The notes under the pieces: model-generated
What the model was told of the DNA's origin: nothing
The model's database searches: none
Seen by the model: only the letters and a program-made list of their open reading frames with translations
Position numbers and translations under genes: made by a program
Shown: positions 8,912 through 18,471 of the stretch, one piece after another
Numbering within the stretch: position 1 is the stretch's first letter
Layout: the number at the start of each line of letters is the position of its first letter
Source of the DNA: Pedobacter indicus
GTDB lineage: Bacteria; Bacteroidota; Bacteroidia; Sphingobacteriales; Sphingobacteriaceae
Assembly (NCBI RefSeq): GCF_003449035.1
Contig: NZ_QRGB01000001.1
Span: 1,674,001-1,738,000 of the forward strand
Direction of reading: 5' to 3'
Length of the DNA: 64,000 nucleotides

Positions 8912-9507
8912 CGTTCGTATTTAAAATGCATGTAAATGCCGTAAACTATATGTGCAACCCCAAAACCCAGTGACCACCACAGAAGACTGTTTTGATAGAA
9001 ATAAACTGATAATAAGCCTAAGCATACCTGGATAAGACCCAGTATTTTTACTTCATTTAATGTAAATTTGCCTGCATTATAAAGAGCTAAGCCATAAAAA
9101 ATTAATGAGGCGGGAACCACGAACCTGTCGAAATCCAGGTTGATTAACATCAGTATAAAGATACTTCCTGTCGATAAGGGAACCATCATGTCAATGATAA
9201 GCTTGCGTGTGGTATAATTCCACAACTTTCTTTTGTTTTTCAAAGCTTTCCGATATGAACAGAAAGTAGCCGTTGAGATGGCTAATCCCAATACAGCCAA
9301 TGCCAATATATAGATGCCAAATGGACTCGCTATCGGGATCTCGTAAAAATTATAGTCGAGGAAATGATAGCCAATATAGGTTCCTATCAATGCATAGATC
9401 CCCGCCATGATTCCCGCCCATCCGGAGAGTGACAGAAATTTAGAAGATTGTTCCATCATGGAACGAATTTCTGTGAGTTTTTGAATGTAGTCTTTTTCGT
9501 CTTTCAT
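8908..9507 (-). CDS. Membrane protein, first gene of the regulator/DUF4153 operon
   Basis: 199 residues with a soluble start (KDEKDYIQKLTEIRSMMEQS) and about six membrane segments. I do not recognise a named domain; similar proteins of about 200 residues sit before HTH_34-type regulators in other Bacteroidota. The stop codon overlaps the regulator ATG. It may sense a membrane state or act as a partner of the DUF4153 protein, but nothing in the sequence proves this. Confidence 0.7.
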   Translation of the reverse strand: MKDEKDYIQKLTEIRSMMEQSSKFLSLSGWAGIMAGIYALIGTYIGYHFLDYNFYEIPIASPFGIYILALAVLGLAISTATFCSYRKALKNKRKLWNYTTRKLIIDMMVPLSTGSIFILMLINLDFDRFVVPASLIFYGLALYNAGKFTLNEVKILGLIQVCLGLLSVYFYQNSLLWWSLGFGVAHIVYGIYMHFKYER

Positions 9508-9515
9508 TTAAAAGT

Positions 9516-9555
9516 ACTTTGAATTTCAAAGTTAAATAAAAAATGATTAAAACAA
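9516..9555 (-). promoter_or_regulatory. Promoter and palindromic operator of the regulator/DUF4153 operon
   Basis: On the minus strand a -7 box TAACTTTG (9534-9527) lies 18 bases after a TTG (9555-9553), matching the Bacteroidota sigma consensus. A perfect palindrome of 8-base arms around one base, ACTTTGAATTTCAAAGT (9516-9532), covers the box and ends 8 bases before the start codon of the first gene. A dimeric winged-helix protein binding here would block transcription, and the second gene of the operon encodes such a protein. Binding is inference. Confidence 0.7.
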
Positions 9556-9667
9556 ATACTTTTTATTTTTTCTTGTATTTCTTTGTAACGCAATTATTAT
9601 AAACTTAATTCTCGGTTCTGTGGTTAGTTCTATAACAAACAGATTTTTAAAACTAAAAAATAAAAAC

Positions 9668-10123
9668 ATGTCAGTAGCAAGCAGAACGTCAGAAACACTG
9701 AACGATCTAATTAAGATTAATAATGATCGGATTGAAGGGTACGAGAAGGCCATAAAAGAATTGGATCCTGAAGATACAGATTTACAGAGTCTTTTCAGAG
9801 AATTTTGCGGCCAAAGTGAAAGTTTAAAAAGAGAGTTGCAGCAGGCTGTGTCGGAACTCGGTGAAGAAGTAGAAACCGGGGCTAGCGCTTCAGGCGCGAT
9901 ATATAGGACGTGGATGGATGTTAAGGCTGCTTTTTCCGGAGATACTAGGAAGGCGGTTTTACAAAGTTGTGAGTTCGGTGAAGATGCCGCCCAGAAAGCC
10001 TATCGTACGGCGGAGGAAGAACCCGATATTGCACCTAATACGAAAATATTGATTACCAATCAAAAATTGGAGTTGAAGTCAGCGCATGACCGTGTAAAAG
10101 CTCTTCGCGATAGTATCTCATAG
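9668..10123 (+). CDS. PA2169/DUF2383 family four-helix-bundle protein
   Basis: 151 residues from the ATG at 9668; an upstream in-frame start at 9620 gives an unconserved extension. The sequence matches the DUF2383/PA2169 family: TSETLNDLIKINNDRIEGYE at the start, FREFCGQSESLKRELQQAV in helix 2, a GAIYRTWMDVKAAFSGDTRK segment and a C-terminal helix. These ferritin-like helical bundles are often stress-induced; the activity is unknown. No signal peptide. It is a single gene with a strong terminator behind it. Confidence 0.88.
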   Translation: MSVASRTSETLNDLIKINNDRIEGYEKAIKELDPEDTDLQSLFREFCGQSESLKRELQQAVSELGEEVETGASASGAIYRTWMDVKAAFSGDTRKAVLQSCEFGEDAAQKAYRTAEEEPDIAPNTKILITNQKLELKSAHDRVKALRDSIS

Positions 10124-10165
10124 GATTGTTTGCAAAATCTACTTAAGCGTAGAAGCGTTAATATA

Positions 10166-10196
10166 AAAATCCCCTTTTTTGGGGATTTTTTTTTTT
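10166..10196 (+). terminator. Rho-independent terminator after the DUF2383 gene
   Basis: Stem AAAATCCCC (10166-10174) pairs with GGGGATTTT (10181-10189) around a T-rich loop and runs into a long T tract ending at 10196. Confidence 0.9.
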
Positions 10197-10234
10197 GTGT
10201 ATTGCCTTACCTTTAGATATAATAATTATAAAAT

Positions 10235-10660
10235 ATGAAAGCGATTTATCTTATTGTATCAGCTGTGCTGTTGTTTTTAAATGTGCAAGCACAAGAACGT
10301 GATGTCTTCGAAAAGGGTAATAAAGTATTTTTAGAAAGTTCGTCTAAGAACGAAAATGCTATAAAAACCAATGACGAACTCCTGGGATATTTACAGGAAT
10401 GGGGATATTGGACAGTGGCAGAAAACAAAACCGAATCGGATTTTACGTTGATCACCGATGTGACAGCATCTAAGGGGATGACAGCGGTTTCATGGGGTGG
10501 GACGTCTTACAGTTTGATCGCCAAATTGGTAGATGAAAATGGGGAGGTATTATGGGAGTCTAATGCTTACAAATCAAGTCCGAATGGTACAAATGGTTTT
10601 AATTCAAGTAGGGCTGTGGTAAAAAAGCTAATGAAAGATCTGAAAAAGAAATTTAAATAG
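10235..10660 (+). CDS. Small secreted protein of unknown function
   Basis: 141 residues with a clear Sec signal peptide (AIYLIVSAVLLFLNVQAQ, cleaved near residue 20). The mature part is a compact alpha/beta protein: a helix or loop region, then alternating strands (SDFTLITDV, YSLIAKLVDENGEVLWES) and a Lys-rich C-terminal helix. The strand pattern resembles small exported proteins that report a variable back to an outer membrane assembly, but no family is recognised. The gene stands alone between the terminator and convergent dinB. Confidence 0.7.
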   Translation: MKAIYLIVSAVLLFLNVQAQERDVFEKGNKVFLESSSKNENAIKTNDELLGYLQEWGYWTVAENKTESDFTLITDVTASKGMTAVSWGGTSYSLIAKLVDENGEVLWESNAYKSSPNGTNGFNSSRAVVKKLMKDLKKKFK

Positions 10661-10672
10661 AAATCTGGTTTT

Positions 10673-11776
10673 TCATTGTTTATGTGAAGTGTCTTCGTCT
10701 TCAAATAGTTTTAACTGGATAGCTTGTTGCATGAGCTCGATCTGCGTAAAATTAGAAATCGTAATTCCAAGTAGTCTGATTTTCTTATTGTGCAAATCAG
10801 CCCGATCTAGGAGCGTACAAGCGGTACGATGGATGAGTGCCTTGTCTGAGAAGACGTAAGGGGCTGACAGGCTTCTGGTTATTTGTGTGAAATCATTGAA
10901 CTTGATTTTTAGTGTGAGCGTCTTTCCCGAAAGATTCCGTATTTTGAGACGCTTATTTAACCTGTCAGCGATCCGATCCAACTCTTCAATAATAATATCC
11001 CTTTCTTGCAAATCCTCTCCAAAAGTGTCTTCTACACTTAATGATTTCGTTTCGCGGTTCGGCTGGACTTCACGGTCGTCGATTCCTCTGGCCATATTAT
11101 AAAAATAATGACCTGTTTTGCCAAATAAATGGACTAAAGTCTGTTCATCATATTTTTTTAAATCCGCTCCCGTATGAATATTCAGTTGTCTCATTTTAGA
11201 GGCCGTAACTTTGCCGACTCCGAAAAAACGTTCGATCGGCAGTGCTCCGAGAAACGCATGTATTTTCGAAGGGCCTATAAATGTGAGTCCGTTCGGTTTG
11301 TTCTGGTCAGATGCAATTTTAGCGATAAATTTATTTACTGAAATGCCGGCGGACGCGGTTAACTGCAACTCCTCTTGTATTGCTTTTTTGATCTCGTGAG
11401 CAATATCGAGAGCAGATCCGATACCTTTTTTGTCCGTTGATACATCTAGAAATGCCTCATCCAAAGAAAGTGGTTCAATTATGTCCGTATATCTTCGAAA
11501 GATTTCTCTAATTTGTTGAGATACCTGTTTATAAACATCAAAGCGTGGCCGGGTAAATGTTAGGTGAGGACAAAGCTGCAGCGCTTGTCGGGATGGCATG
11601 GCTGATTTTACTCCAAATTTTCGTGCTTCATAGCTGGCTGTAGCCACAACACCCCTTCCTTCTGGCGATCCGCCAACAGCCAATGGCCTGCCTCGTAATT
11701 CAGGAAAATCCCGTTGATCAACCGAGGCATAAAACGCATCCATGTCGATATGTATGATTTTTCGTTTGTGATCCAT
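10673..11776 (-). CDS. dinB: DNA polymerase IV (Y-family)
   Basis: 367 residues, standard length. Catalytic carboxylates are visible as DMDAFYASVD (Asp11) and SLDEAFLD (Asp106/Glu107). The thumb helix-hairpin region (FFGVGKVTASKM) and little-finger domain follow, and the C-terminus ends in QLKLF (354-358), a canonical sliding-clamp binding motif. It carries out translesion synthesis and can mutate during stress. No LexA-type box was seen upstream. It is convergent with the secreted-protein gene. Confidence 0.97.
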   Translation of the reverse strand: MDHKRKIIHIDMDAFYASVDQRDFPELRGRPLAVGGSPEGRGVVATASYEARKFGVKSAMPSRQALQLCPHLTFTRPRFDVYKQVSQQIREIFRRYTDIIEPLSLDEAFLDVSTDKKGIGSALDIAHEIKKAIQEELQLTASAGISVNKFIAKIASDQNKPNGLTFIGPSKIHAFLGALPIERFFGVGKVTASKMRQLNIHTGADLKKYDEQTLVHLFGKTGHYFYNMARGIDDREVQPNRETKSLSVEDTFGEDLQERDIIIEELDRIADRLNKRLKIRNLSGKTLTLKIKFNDFTQITRSLSAPYVFSDKALIHRTACTLLDRADLHNKKIRLLGITISNFTQIELMQQAIQLKLFEDEDTSHKQ

Positions 11777-11971
11777 GACTTCATAAAGTCCTGTTCAAAT
11801 ATAATTAAAATCAATGCACTAATAAGAGCGCTATAAGAGAAGGAATGTTTCGGAAATTAAGATTGTATTATTTTTTGTTTAAAATATATTACGTTAACTC
11901 AAACGTTTGCATTACATTTGTTTCATCAATTTTAAACAATAACCTTTTTTATAACCTTAATTCATTTTTAC

Positions 11972-14900
11972 ATGGAGTTCAATTTCTACAAACGAATGAG
12001 TGGAAAGACATTTAGGTTCGCGTTGGCCTGCTTTGCAGTCCATTCGTTGACTTTATCTGTTCCGCTTGAATTGCAGGCACATGAAGTGATTGTTAATCGT
12101 CATGGTGAGTCAAGAATCCAGCAATCGGTATCGGGTGTTGTCACCGATGAGAATGGTCAGCCGCTGCAAGCTGTAAGTATCGTGGAGCAAGGTACGACGA
12201 ATGGAACGACGACGGATGCGGCCGGTCGATACTCATTGAATGTATCTAATTCGAATGCGTCCCTACTTTTTTCCTATATCGGTTTTGTGAGTCAGACTGT
12301 GGCTGTGGCCAATCAAAGTTCTATTAATGTAACCCTCGTGGAGGATGTCAATGTGTTGGACGAACTGATCGTAGTTGGTTACGGAACACAGAAGAAAAAA
12401 CTAGTAACTGGCGCCACAATTCAGGTCGATGGTGAAGATCTTCAACGATTGAGTACTGCCAGTGTATTAGGAGCCCTACAAAGTCAATCGCCGGGAGTTC
12501 AGATTACACAGAGTTCCGGCCAGCCTGGTGAAGCTTTCAAAGTAACCATTCGCGGACTTGGAACGATCGGTAATTCGTCGCCTCTGTACGTAATTGACGG
12601 GGTTCCAGGAGGTGATATCAATACACTTAACCCATCCGATATCGCGTCGGTTGACGTTTTAAAAGATGCGGCTTCGGCGGCTATTTATGGTTCGCGTGCA
12701 GCTAATGGTGTTGTACTTGTAACGACCAAACAAGGTAAGCCAGGAAAGCTCACTCTCTCGTATGATGCTTACATTGGTTGGCAGAATGCCTATCGAATGC
12801 CGTCATTATTAACGGCAAAAGAATATATGACTGTGATGGACGAAGTTAGATTTAATGAGGGTCAGGCTCCGTACGACTGGGCTGCACTTATTCCGAAACA
12901 ATATCAACAAATACAAGATGGTACTTGGAATGGGACTAATTGGCTTCGGGAAATCCATAATGATGATGCTTTAACACAAAATCATGCCTTCAATTTGAAT
13001 GGGGGAACGGAGCAATCTAACTTTTCCCTCAGTTATTCCTATTCTGACCAAGAAGGTATATTTGGAAAACCAGTAGAACCTGATTTTTCGAGAAATAACT
13101 TTCGAATTAATTCGAATCATACGCTCCTTAAAAACGATGATTTTGACGTTATAAAAATCGGAGAAAACCTAACCTATTCTTATAGTAAAAAAGGAGGTAT
13201 CGGCATTGGTAACATTTATTGGAACGATATCCATAACATGTTGGTAGGTAATCCGCTGCTGCCAGCATATAACGAAGAAGGTGGATATTATGATCGCGCC
13301 AGCAAAGTGGCTGATGGTTGGAATTTAGATGGCGCTACTTCCAATCCACTCGCAAGTATGGTTTATCAGCGTGGGTTAAATGAAAATAAAAGCCATTCGC
13401 TTTTGGCTAATGTTTATCTGGAAGTCCAGCCCATACAGGATTTGAAGTTTAGAAGCAGTTTCGGATATAAAATGAACTCAAATTCTTATAGACAATACAC
13501 GCCAATTTATGATTTGTCAACAACAACTGCCAATCCGACGGACGATGTTTCGCAAAGTCAAGGGATGGGTTATAGTTATACCTTTGAGAATACACTTTCA
13601 TATGCCAGAACATTCAACGATATGCACAATTTTGATGCTTTGGTTGGAGCTTCGATGGAAAAATGGGGAATGGGAGAGGGCTTAAATGCTTCAAACTCCA
13701 ATTCATTATTCCCTGGATCATGGGATCATGCCTATATCGGTAATGCGTATACAATTGGGACAACGACTGTGATCGGAGGAATGAGATGGCCGGAAGGTGG
13801 ATTATCATCATTCTTCGGTAGGGTAAACTATAACTATAATGAGACCTACATGGCCACGTTGATAATGCGAGCTGATGGTTCGTCTAACTTTGCTCACGAT
13901 CATCGGTGGGGCTATTTTCCATCGGTAGCCGCCGGATGGGTTCTCACAAACGAATCATTTATGGAGAGTACGCAAGGTTGGTTAGACTTCATGAAGTTTA
14001 GAGCTAGTTGGGGACAAAATGGTAACGCTAGTATCGATCCGTTCCAATATTTGGCCACCATCGCTTTCGATAGCGGCAACGGATATTACTTTGGGGATAA
14101 TAAAAATGATTTGATTACTGGAGCTTATCCAGACATTTTACCGAATCCCATTATCACTTGGGAGACTTCTGAGCAATTAAATATCGGTATCGACTCCAGA
14201 TTTGCGCACAATAGGCTTGGCTTCACATTCGATTGGTATAAGAAAACGACGAAAGACTGGTTAGTTGAGGCTCCTATTTTAGCTATCTATGGAACGAACC
14301 CCCCTTTTATTAATGGTGGTGTTATTGAAAATACAGGTATCGAACTTGGTTTGACCTGGGACGAGACTATTGGTGAATTCCGTTACGGTATTAATCTGAA
14401 TGGAGCGTATAATAAAAATGAAGTTACCAGAATTGATAACAGAGAGGGAATCATTCATGGTCCGGAACATGTATTGAGCCAGGGAACAACCGAAATGTAT
14501 CGCGCACAAGTCGGCTTCCCGGTCGGTTATTTTTATGGTTATGAAACCGGAGGCATCTTCCAGACTCAAGAGCAAATTAATAATTATCGGAATCAAGGTC
14601 TAGGGGTATTGGTAAATGCGCAACCTGGTGATGTTATATTTGTCGACAACAATGGTGATGGCGCCATTACTGAGGCAGATAAAAAGCTCATTGGGAACCC
14701 TCACCCCGACTTTACTGGTGGTTTGAATATTAATTTTGGATATAAAGGTTTCGATTTGTCTTTGACTGCAACGGGAGCCTTCGGACATCAAATTGCTAAG
14801 TCTTATCGTTCATTCGCGGACAGTCCATTGCAGAATTATACAACGGAAGTATTCCAGCGTTGGCACGGAGAAGGCACTTCAAATAAGTATCCTCGCCTGA

Positions 14901-15196
14901 CAATGGGTAGTCATACCAACAGTCAGTACATTTCTGATATTTATATTGAAGACGGAGATTTTGTTAAGATTCAGAATGTAACCCTCGGATATGATTTAAA
15001 ATCCGTTTTCTTAAACATGCCTTTCTCGAAAGCTCGCCTTTATGTGACCGGACAAAATCTTTTTACTATTACGGGTTATTCGGGTATGGATCCTGAGATT
15101 GGTTATGGCTATGATCAATCTTGGGTATCAGGTATAGACCTTGGATTTTACCCGAGTCCGCGCACCTTTTTGGTTGGTTTAAATCTTACATTTTAA
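11972..15196 (+). CDS. SusC/RagA family TonB-dependent outer membrane transporter
   Basis: 1074 residues. The N-terminus is basic and hydrophobic (export signal, about 1-37), followed by a carboxypeptidase-regulatory-like domain (VSGVVTDENGQPLQAVSI, about 52-130), a TonB box-like LDELIVVGYG with the SusC signature, the plug (SPLYVIDGVPGGDIN, then DVLKDAASAAIYGSRAANG) and a 22-strand barrel ending in an aromatic residue. It imports oligosaccharides or similar ligands with its SusD partner, which starts 11 bases downstream. A -7 box TACATTTG lies at 11913-11920, about 50 bases before the start, without a good upstream TTG. No sigma/anti-sigma or hybrid two-component regulator is nearby, so substrate control is not visible here. 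Confidence 0.97.
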   Translation: MEFNFYKRMSGKTFRFALACFAVHSLTLSVPLELQAHEVIVNRHGESRIQQSVSGVVTDENGQPLQAVSIVEQGTTNGTTTDAAGRYSLNVSNSNASLLFSYIGFVSQTVAVANQSSINVTLVEDVNVLDELIVVGYGTQKKKLVTGATIQVDGEDLQRLSTASVLGALQSQSPGVQITQSSGQPGEAFKVTIRGLGTIGNSSPLYVIDGVPGGDINTLNPSDIASVDVLKDAASAAIYGSRAANGVVLVTTKQGKPGKLTLSYDAYIGWQNAYRMPSLLTAKEYMTVMDEVRFNEGQAPYDWAALIPKQYQQIQDGTWNGTNWLREIHNDDALTQNHAFNLNGGTEQSNFSLSYSYSDQEGIFGKPVEPDFSRNNFRINSNHTLLKNDDFDVIKIGENLTYSYSKKGGIGIGNIYWNDIHNMLVGNPLLPAYNEEGGYYDRASKVADGWNLDGATSNPLASMVYQRGLNENKSHSLLANVYLEVQPIQDLKFRSSFGYKMNSNSYRQYTPIYDLSTTTANPTDDVSQSQGMGYSYTFENTLSYARTFNDMHNFDALVGASMEKWGMGEGLNASNSNSLFPGSWDHAYIGNAYTIGTTTVIGGMRWPEGGLSSFFGRVNYNYNETYMATLIMRADGSSNFAHDHRWGYFPSVAAGWVLTNESFMESTQGWLDFMKFRASWGQNGNASIDPFQYLATIAFDSGNGYYFGDNKNDLITGAYPDILPNPIITWETSEQLNIGIDSRFAHNRLGFTFDWYKKTTKDWLVEAPILAIYGTNPPFINGGVIENTGIELGLTWDETIGEFRYGINLNGAYNKNEVTRIDNREGIIHGPEHVLSQGTTEMYRAQVGFPVGYFYGYETGGIFQTQEQINNYRNQGLGVLVNAQPGDVIFVDNNGDGAITEADKKLIGNPHPDFTGGLNINFGYKGFDLSLTATGAFGHQIAKSYRSFADSPLQNYTTEVFQRWHGEGTSNKYPRLTMGSHTNSQYISDIYIEDGDFVKIQNVTLGYDLKSVFLNMPFSKARLYVTGQNLFTITGYSGMDPEIGYGYDQSWVSGIDLGFYPSPRTFLVGLNLTF

Positions 15197-15207
15197 AACG
15201 CAAGACG

Positions 15208-16896
15208 ATGAAAAAAATTATATGTTTAATAGCGCTTTCTACAGTTTTTCTCTCATGTGAGAAAAACCTGGATTCTCTTAGCTATGATAAAAAAAATACA
15301 GGTAACTTCCCTTCGACGGTTACTGATGCCAATCAGATGTTGACTGGTATTTATTCGACATTAAGTCAGGCAATCTCTAATCCTCAGCATTCTCATTTTT
15401 ACATGTCTGAACTTGCGTCAGATGATCGATTTGGAGGTGGTGGTGAAAATGACAAAGATATGCAGGGGCTGGATCATTTAATGAACACGAAGAGCAGTCG
15501 TTTTGAACCTTTCTGGATCGCTCGTTATCAGGGGATTTTTAGAGCTAATACAGCTATTGAAAACCTAGACAAAGTTGAAGGGTGGGAAAGTGATGCACAA
15601 AAAAACCAAGTATTAGGGGAGGCTCACTTTTTACGTGCGTTGTTCTATTTCGAGCTGTCACAAATGTTCGGAGAGGTTCCTTTGGTAATTAGTACAGTAG
15701 CAGAGAATATACCTAAGGCTCCCGCCGATGAAACCTACGCGCAGATTGCTTATGACTTGCAACAAGCGATTAATCTGATGCCTTCAAGTCCTTACTCCTC
15801 GGTGATATCAGGACATGCTACAAAATGGGCTGCACAGGCATTGATGGCACGTGTATTTCTATTTTACACAGGCTATTATAATAAAACTGACTTGCCAGTA
15901 GCCAATGATGGTGGTGTGGTAAACAAAGCTCAGGTAATTACTTGGATCGATGAATGTGTGAACAACAGCGGACATGGTTTAGTAGATGATTTTCGTAGTC
16001 TCTGGCCATATTCTAACGACTTGACCGCTAAAGATTATGACGCATACACAGGTCCTCTGTGGGTTGGAGATGGCAATAAAGAAGTTGTGTTTGCTGTAAA
16101 GTTTGGAACTTCGGTAGATTGGGGTGAAAACTATCAGTTAGGGTACTCCAATCAATACGTGTTGCATTTTGGTTTACGCTCTAATAACGGTCTGGCTGAC
16201 ACATTTCCGTTCGGTCAAGGTTGGGGGGCAGGCCCGGTTAACTCGCGGCTATGGACTGAATGGCGCACTTCAGAACCGAATGATATCAGAAGAACTGCAT
16301 CGATTATGAATGCAGAGACAGATGTAGAAAATTATATCTACGGTGCAGACAGTCAAATGGAAGAAACTGGTTTTTGGCAGAAAAAATACATACCGATCAC
16401 AGCCTACGATGAAGGTACGCTGGTTCCTTCATATGCTATAATAAAATTCAACGCACCAGCAGATATGCAGATTTCTCATACGCAAGACCTGGTTCTGATT
16501 CGTTTCGCAGACGTGCTTTTGATGCAATCTGAACTGAAAGAAGACGCCACTGGCATGAATAAAGTTCGTGCACGCGCGAATCTTCCGGCAGTATCTTATT
16601 CTTTAGCAGCCCTAAAAAAAGAGCGCCGCTGGGAATTAGCCTTTGAAGGTCTTCGTTATTTTGATTTAATGCGCTGGGGAGATGCTGCAAATGCGTTGGC
16701 GGCACAAGAAGGTGTTGCTATAAAAAATAAGGGCATTGATACTCAAATGAAAGCATTTGGTGGCGGTTATAAAGCTCGATTTGAGGCAACTGGAGGGTTC
16801 TGGGCTATTCCTGAAGCTCAGATTCAACTGTCTGAAGGTGTTTTAACTCAGAATAAAGGCTGGGGTACTCCCGCAGCAGAATTTACTGGATGGTAA
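15208..16896 (+). CDS. SusD/RagB family nutrient-binding lipoprotein
   Basis: 562 residues from the ATG at 15208; the frame is open upstream but the extension overlaps susC. The lipobox FLSC puts the lipidated Cys at residue 17. A SusD-like TPR fold is supported by VLGEAHFLRALFYFELSQMF (about 131-150), with ALMARVFLFYTGYY and the C-terminal RRWELAFEGLRYFDLMRWGD characteristic of the family. It forms the lid of the SusC transporter and binds glycans at the cell surface. It is the second gene of the SusC-SusD-lipoprotein operon. Confidence 0.97.
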   Translation: MKKIICLIALSTVFLSCEKNLDSLSYDKKNTGNFPSTVTDANQMLTGIYSTLSQAISNPQHSHFYMSELASDDRFGGGGENDKDMQGLDHLMNTKSSRFEPFWIARYQGIFRANTAIENLDKVEGWESDAQKNQVLGEAHFLRALFYFELSQMFGEVPLVISTVAENIPKAPADETYAQIAYDLQQAINLMPSSPYSSVISGHATKWAAQALMARVFLFYTGYYNKTDLPVANDGGVVNKAQVITWIDECVNNSGHGLVDDFRSLWPYSNDLTAKDYDAYTGPLWVGDGNKEVVFAVKFGTSVDWGENYQLGYSNQYVLHFGLRSNNGLADTFPFGQGWGAGPVNSRLWTEWRTSEPNDIRRTASIMNAETDVENYIYGADSQMEETGFWQKKYIPITAYDEGTLVPSYAIIKFNAPADMQISHTQDLVLIRFADVLLMQSELKEDATGMNKVRARANLPAVSYSLAALKKERRWELAFEGLRYFDLMRWGDAANALAAQEGVAIKNKGIDTQMKAFGGGYKARFEATGGFWAIPEAQIQLSEGVLTQNKGWGTPAAEFTGW

Positions 16897-16915
16897 GAAT
16901 AAAAGACTTAAAATT

Positions 16916-17752
16916 ATGAAAAGATATGTAGCATATGTAGTGGTATTAATGATTTCGCTAATTGTAATGAGTTGCGAATCAGTAGAAGACCGTTTGGATA
17001 TGGGTGGGTTTATTAGTGCTGAACAACTTGATATATCTGCCACCCCGATCGTAATAGATGGCAAGAATACGAACAAAGTTGTTCTGGATAATAAAAGCCC
17101 GGTGCTGTCTTCATGGAATTTTGGAGTCGGTCAAACGCAAAAGAAAACCGATACCGTTCTGTTGGTTGTAGAAGGGGAGAACGAAATTGTTTTTACCGGC
17201 AGGAACCCGGATGGATCGGAAATAAAAAAAACATTGACTGTTAATGTCGATGAGCTTTATTTCGAGGTTCCACTTGAATGGGGGATTTTGACCGGTGGAT
17301 CAGAGAAAGAATGGATTTGGGACGATTCAGATGGTGGCGTTTGGGGAAATGGAGGGTATCTTGCAAATGTTGAACCTGCTTGGTGGATAGTCAGTTTAGC
17401 TGATGTTAGCGGTCAAGCGCCGGGCGAAGGCACAGGAGCAAAAATGACCTTTTCATTAAGTGGCGCGACATTTACGAAAGTCAAATCGGACGGAACTACC
17501 GAAACAGGAACCTTCTTATTTAATATGACTAACAAAACGACTAAGCCGGATGGCACGGTTTGGGCAAAAGGGAAATTAACACTAAAAGGAACAACAGTTC
17601 TATGTGGAGTTTCACCAGATGAAGGGAAAATTCCAGTTTATGAATATGATATTATTGTTTTGGACAATGAAGAAATGGTGCTGAGTTATGCACCACCGGG
17701 AACTGCTGAGTGGGGTACTGCTTATTTCTGGAAGTTTAGAGCGAGCAAATAA
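16916..17752 (+). CDS. Surface lipoprotein of the SusCD locus, PKD-like N-domain
   Basis: 278 residues, lipobox VMSC with Cys20. Residues about 35-120 look like an immunoglobulin/PKD-type beta domain (DATPIVIDGKN-like strands ending in VNVDELYFEV). The C-terminal half is Trp-rich (EWIWDDSDGGVWGNGGYLAN, PAWWIVSL, YFWKF) and contains TTETGTFLFNMTNKT, as seen in carbohydrate-binding or SusE/F-position proteins. It is 19 bases behind susD and ends the operon at a strong terminator. It probably binds the imported glycan outside the cell; the exact family is not recognised. Confidence 0.75.
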   Translation: MKRYVAYVVVLMISLIVMSCESVEDRLDMGGFISAEQLDISATPIVIDGKNTNKVVLDNKSPVLSSWNFGVGQTQKKTDTVLLVVEGENEIVFTGRNPDGSEIKKTLTVNVDELYFEVPLEWGILTGGSEKEWIWDDSDGGVWGNGGYLANVEPAWWIVSLADVSGQAPGEGTGAKMTFSLSGATFTKVKSDGTTETGTFLFNMTNKTTKPDGTVWAKGKLTLKGTTVLCGVSPDEGKIPVYEYDIIVLDNEEMVLSYAPPGTAEWGTAYFWKFRASK

Positions 17753-17778
17753 GTTTGAATGTAAATAATGGTAAGTTA

Positions 17779-17815
17779 GGGGGTTGTATCAAGTAGTTGA
17801 AGCAACCCCCTTTTT
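17779..17815 (+). terminator. Terminator of the SusCD operon
   Basis: GGGGGTTG (17779-17786) pairs with CAACCCCC (17803-17810) across a 16-base loop, followed by TTTTT. It also sits just after the convergent PfpI gene end and may serve both. Confidence 0.88.
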
Positions 17816-17823
17816 AATAAACT

Positions 17824-18369
17824 TTAATGTTTGCCTTCAGCGAACTCCTCAATCATTTTTTTATTGAAAGCGTCAAGGTCCTTGGGTGAACGGCTGGTTA
17901 CCAAACCTTTGTCAACAATAACTTCTTTGTCCTCCCAGTTGACACCTGCATTGATTAAATCGGTTCTTATCGAGGGATATGAGGTCATTTTTCGTCCTTT
18001 CAATAAACCTGTTTCTATAAGTATTTGAGGTCCGTGACAAATAGCTGCTATCGGTTTGCCGCTTTTTATAAAATTTTTGACGAATGCGACCGCATCGTTA
18101 TTTTCTCGCAACTTATCTGGATTCATAACGCCGCCCGGTAGAAGAAGGGCATCATAACCATCAACGGAAACGTCGGCTATGTTTTTGTCAACACCTAAAG
18201 TAATTCCCCAGTTTTCTTTATCCCAACTGCGTATTTGTTCTTTTTGTGGTGAAACGATATGAACGGTGGCGCCTGCCTCTTCCAATGCGGTTTTCGGACT
18301 TACCAGTTCAGACTCTTCAAATCCATCCTCAGATAATATTGCTATTTTTTTGTTTTCTAGTTTCGACAT
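17824..18369 (-). CDS. DJ-1/PfpI family protein (type 1 glutamine amidotransferase-like)
   Basis: 181 residues, the family's usual length. The nucleophile elbow is AAICHGPQIL with Cys111 followed by His112. A conserved acid lies near the start (EDGFEESELV, Glu18). Such proteins act as deglycases, chaperones or proteases; the activity cannot be read from the sequence. Cytosolic, single gene, convergent with the SusCD operon. Confidence 0.93.
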   Translation of the reverse strand: MSKLENKKIAILSEDGFEESELVSPKTALEEAGATVHIVSPQKEQIRSWDKENWGITLGVDKNIADVSVDGYDALLLPGGVMNPDKLRENNDAVAFVKNFIKSGKPIAAICHGPQILIETGLLKGRKMTSYPSIRTDLINAGVNWEDKEVIVDKGLVTSRSPKDLDAFNKKMIEEFAEGKH

Positions 18370-18471
18370 GCTCTTTATATTAGATTAGTGAATTTATTAT
18401 AGAGAGTAACGCGAGGTTTAAGTAATTGTTTATAATTATTTGAATCGATTTGGATTTACTTGCCAGTAATA

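Noticed and set aside
15121-15207. Upstream extension of susD
   Set aside because: It overlaps susC and places the signal peptide in the middle; the ATG at 15208 starts a lipoprotein signal.
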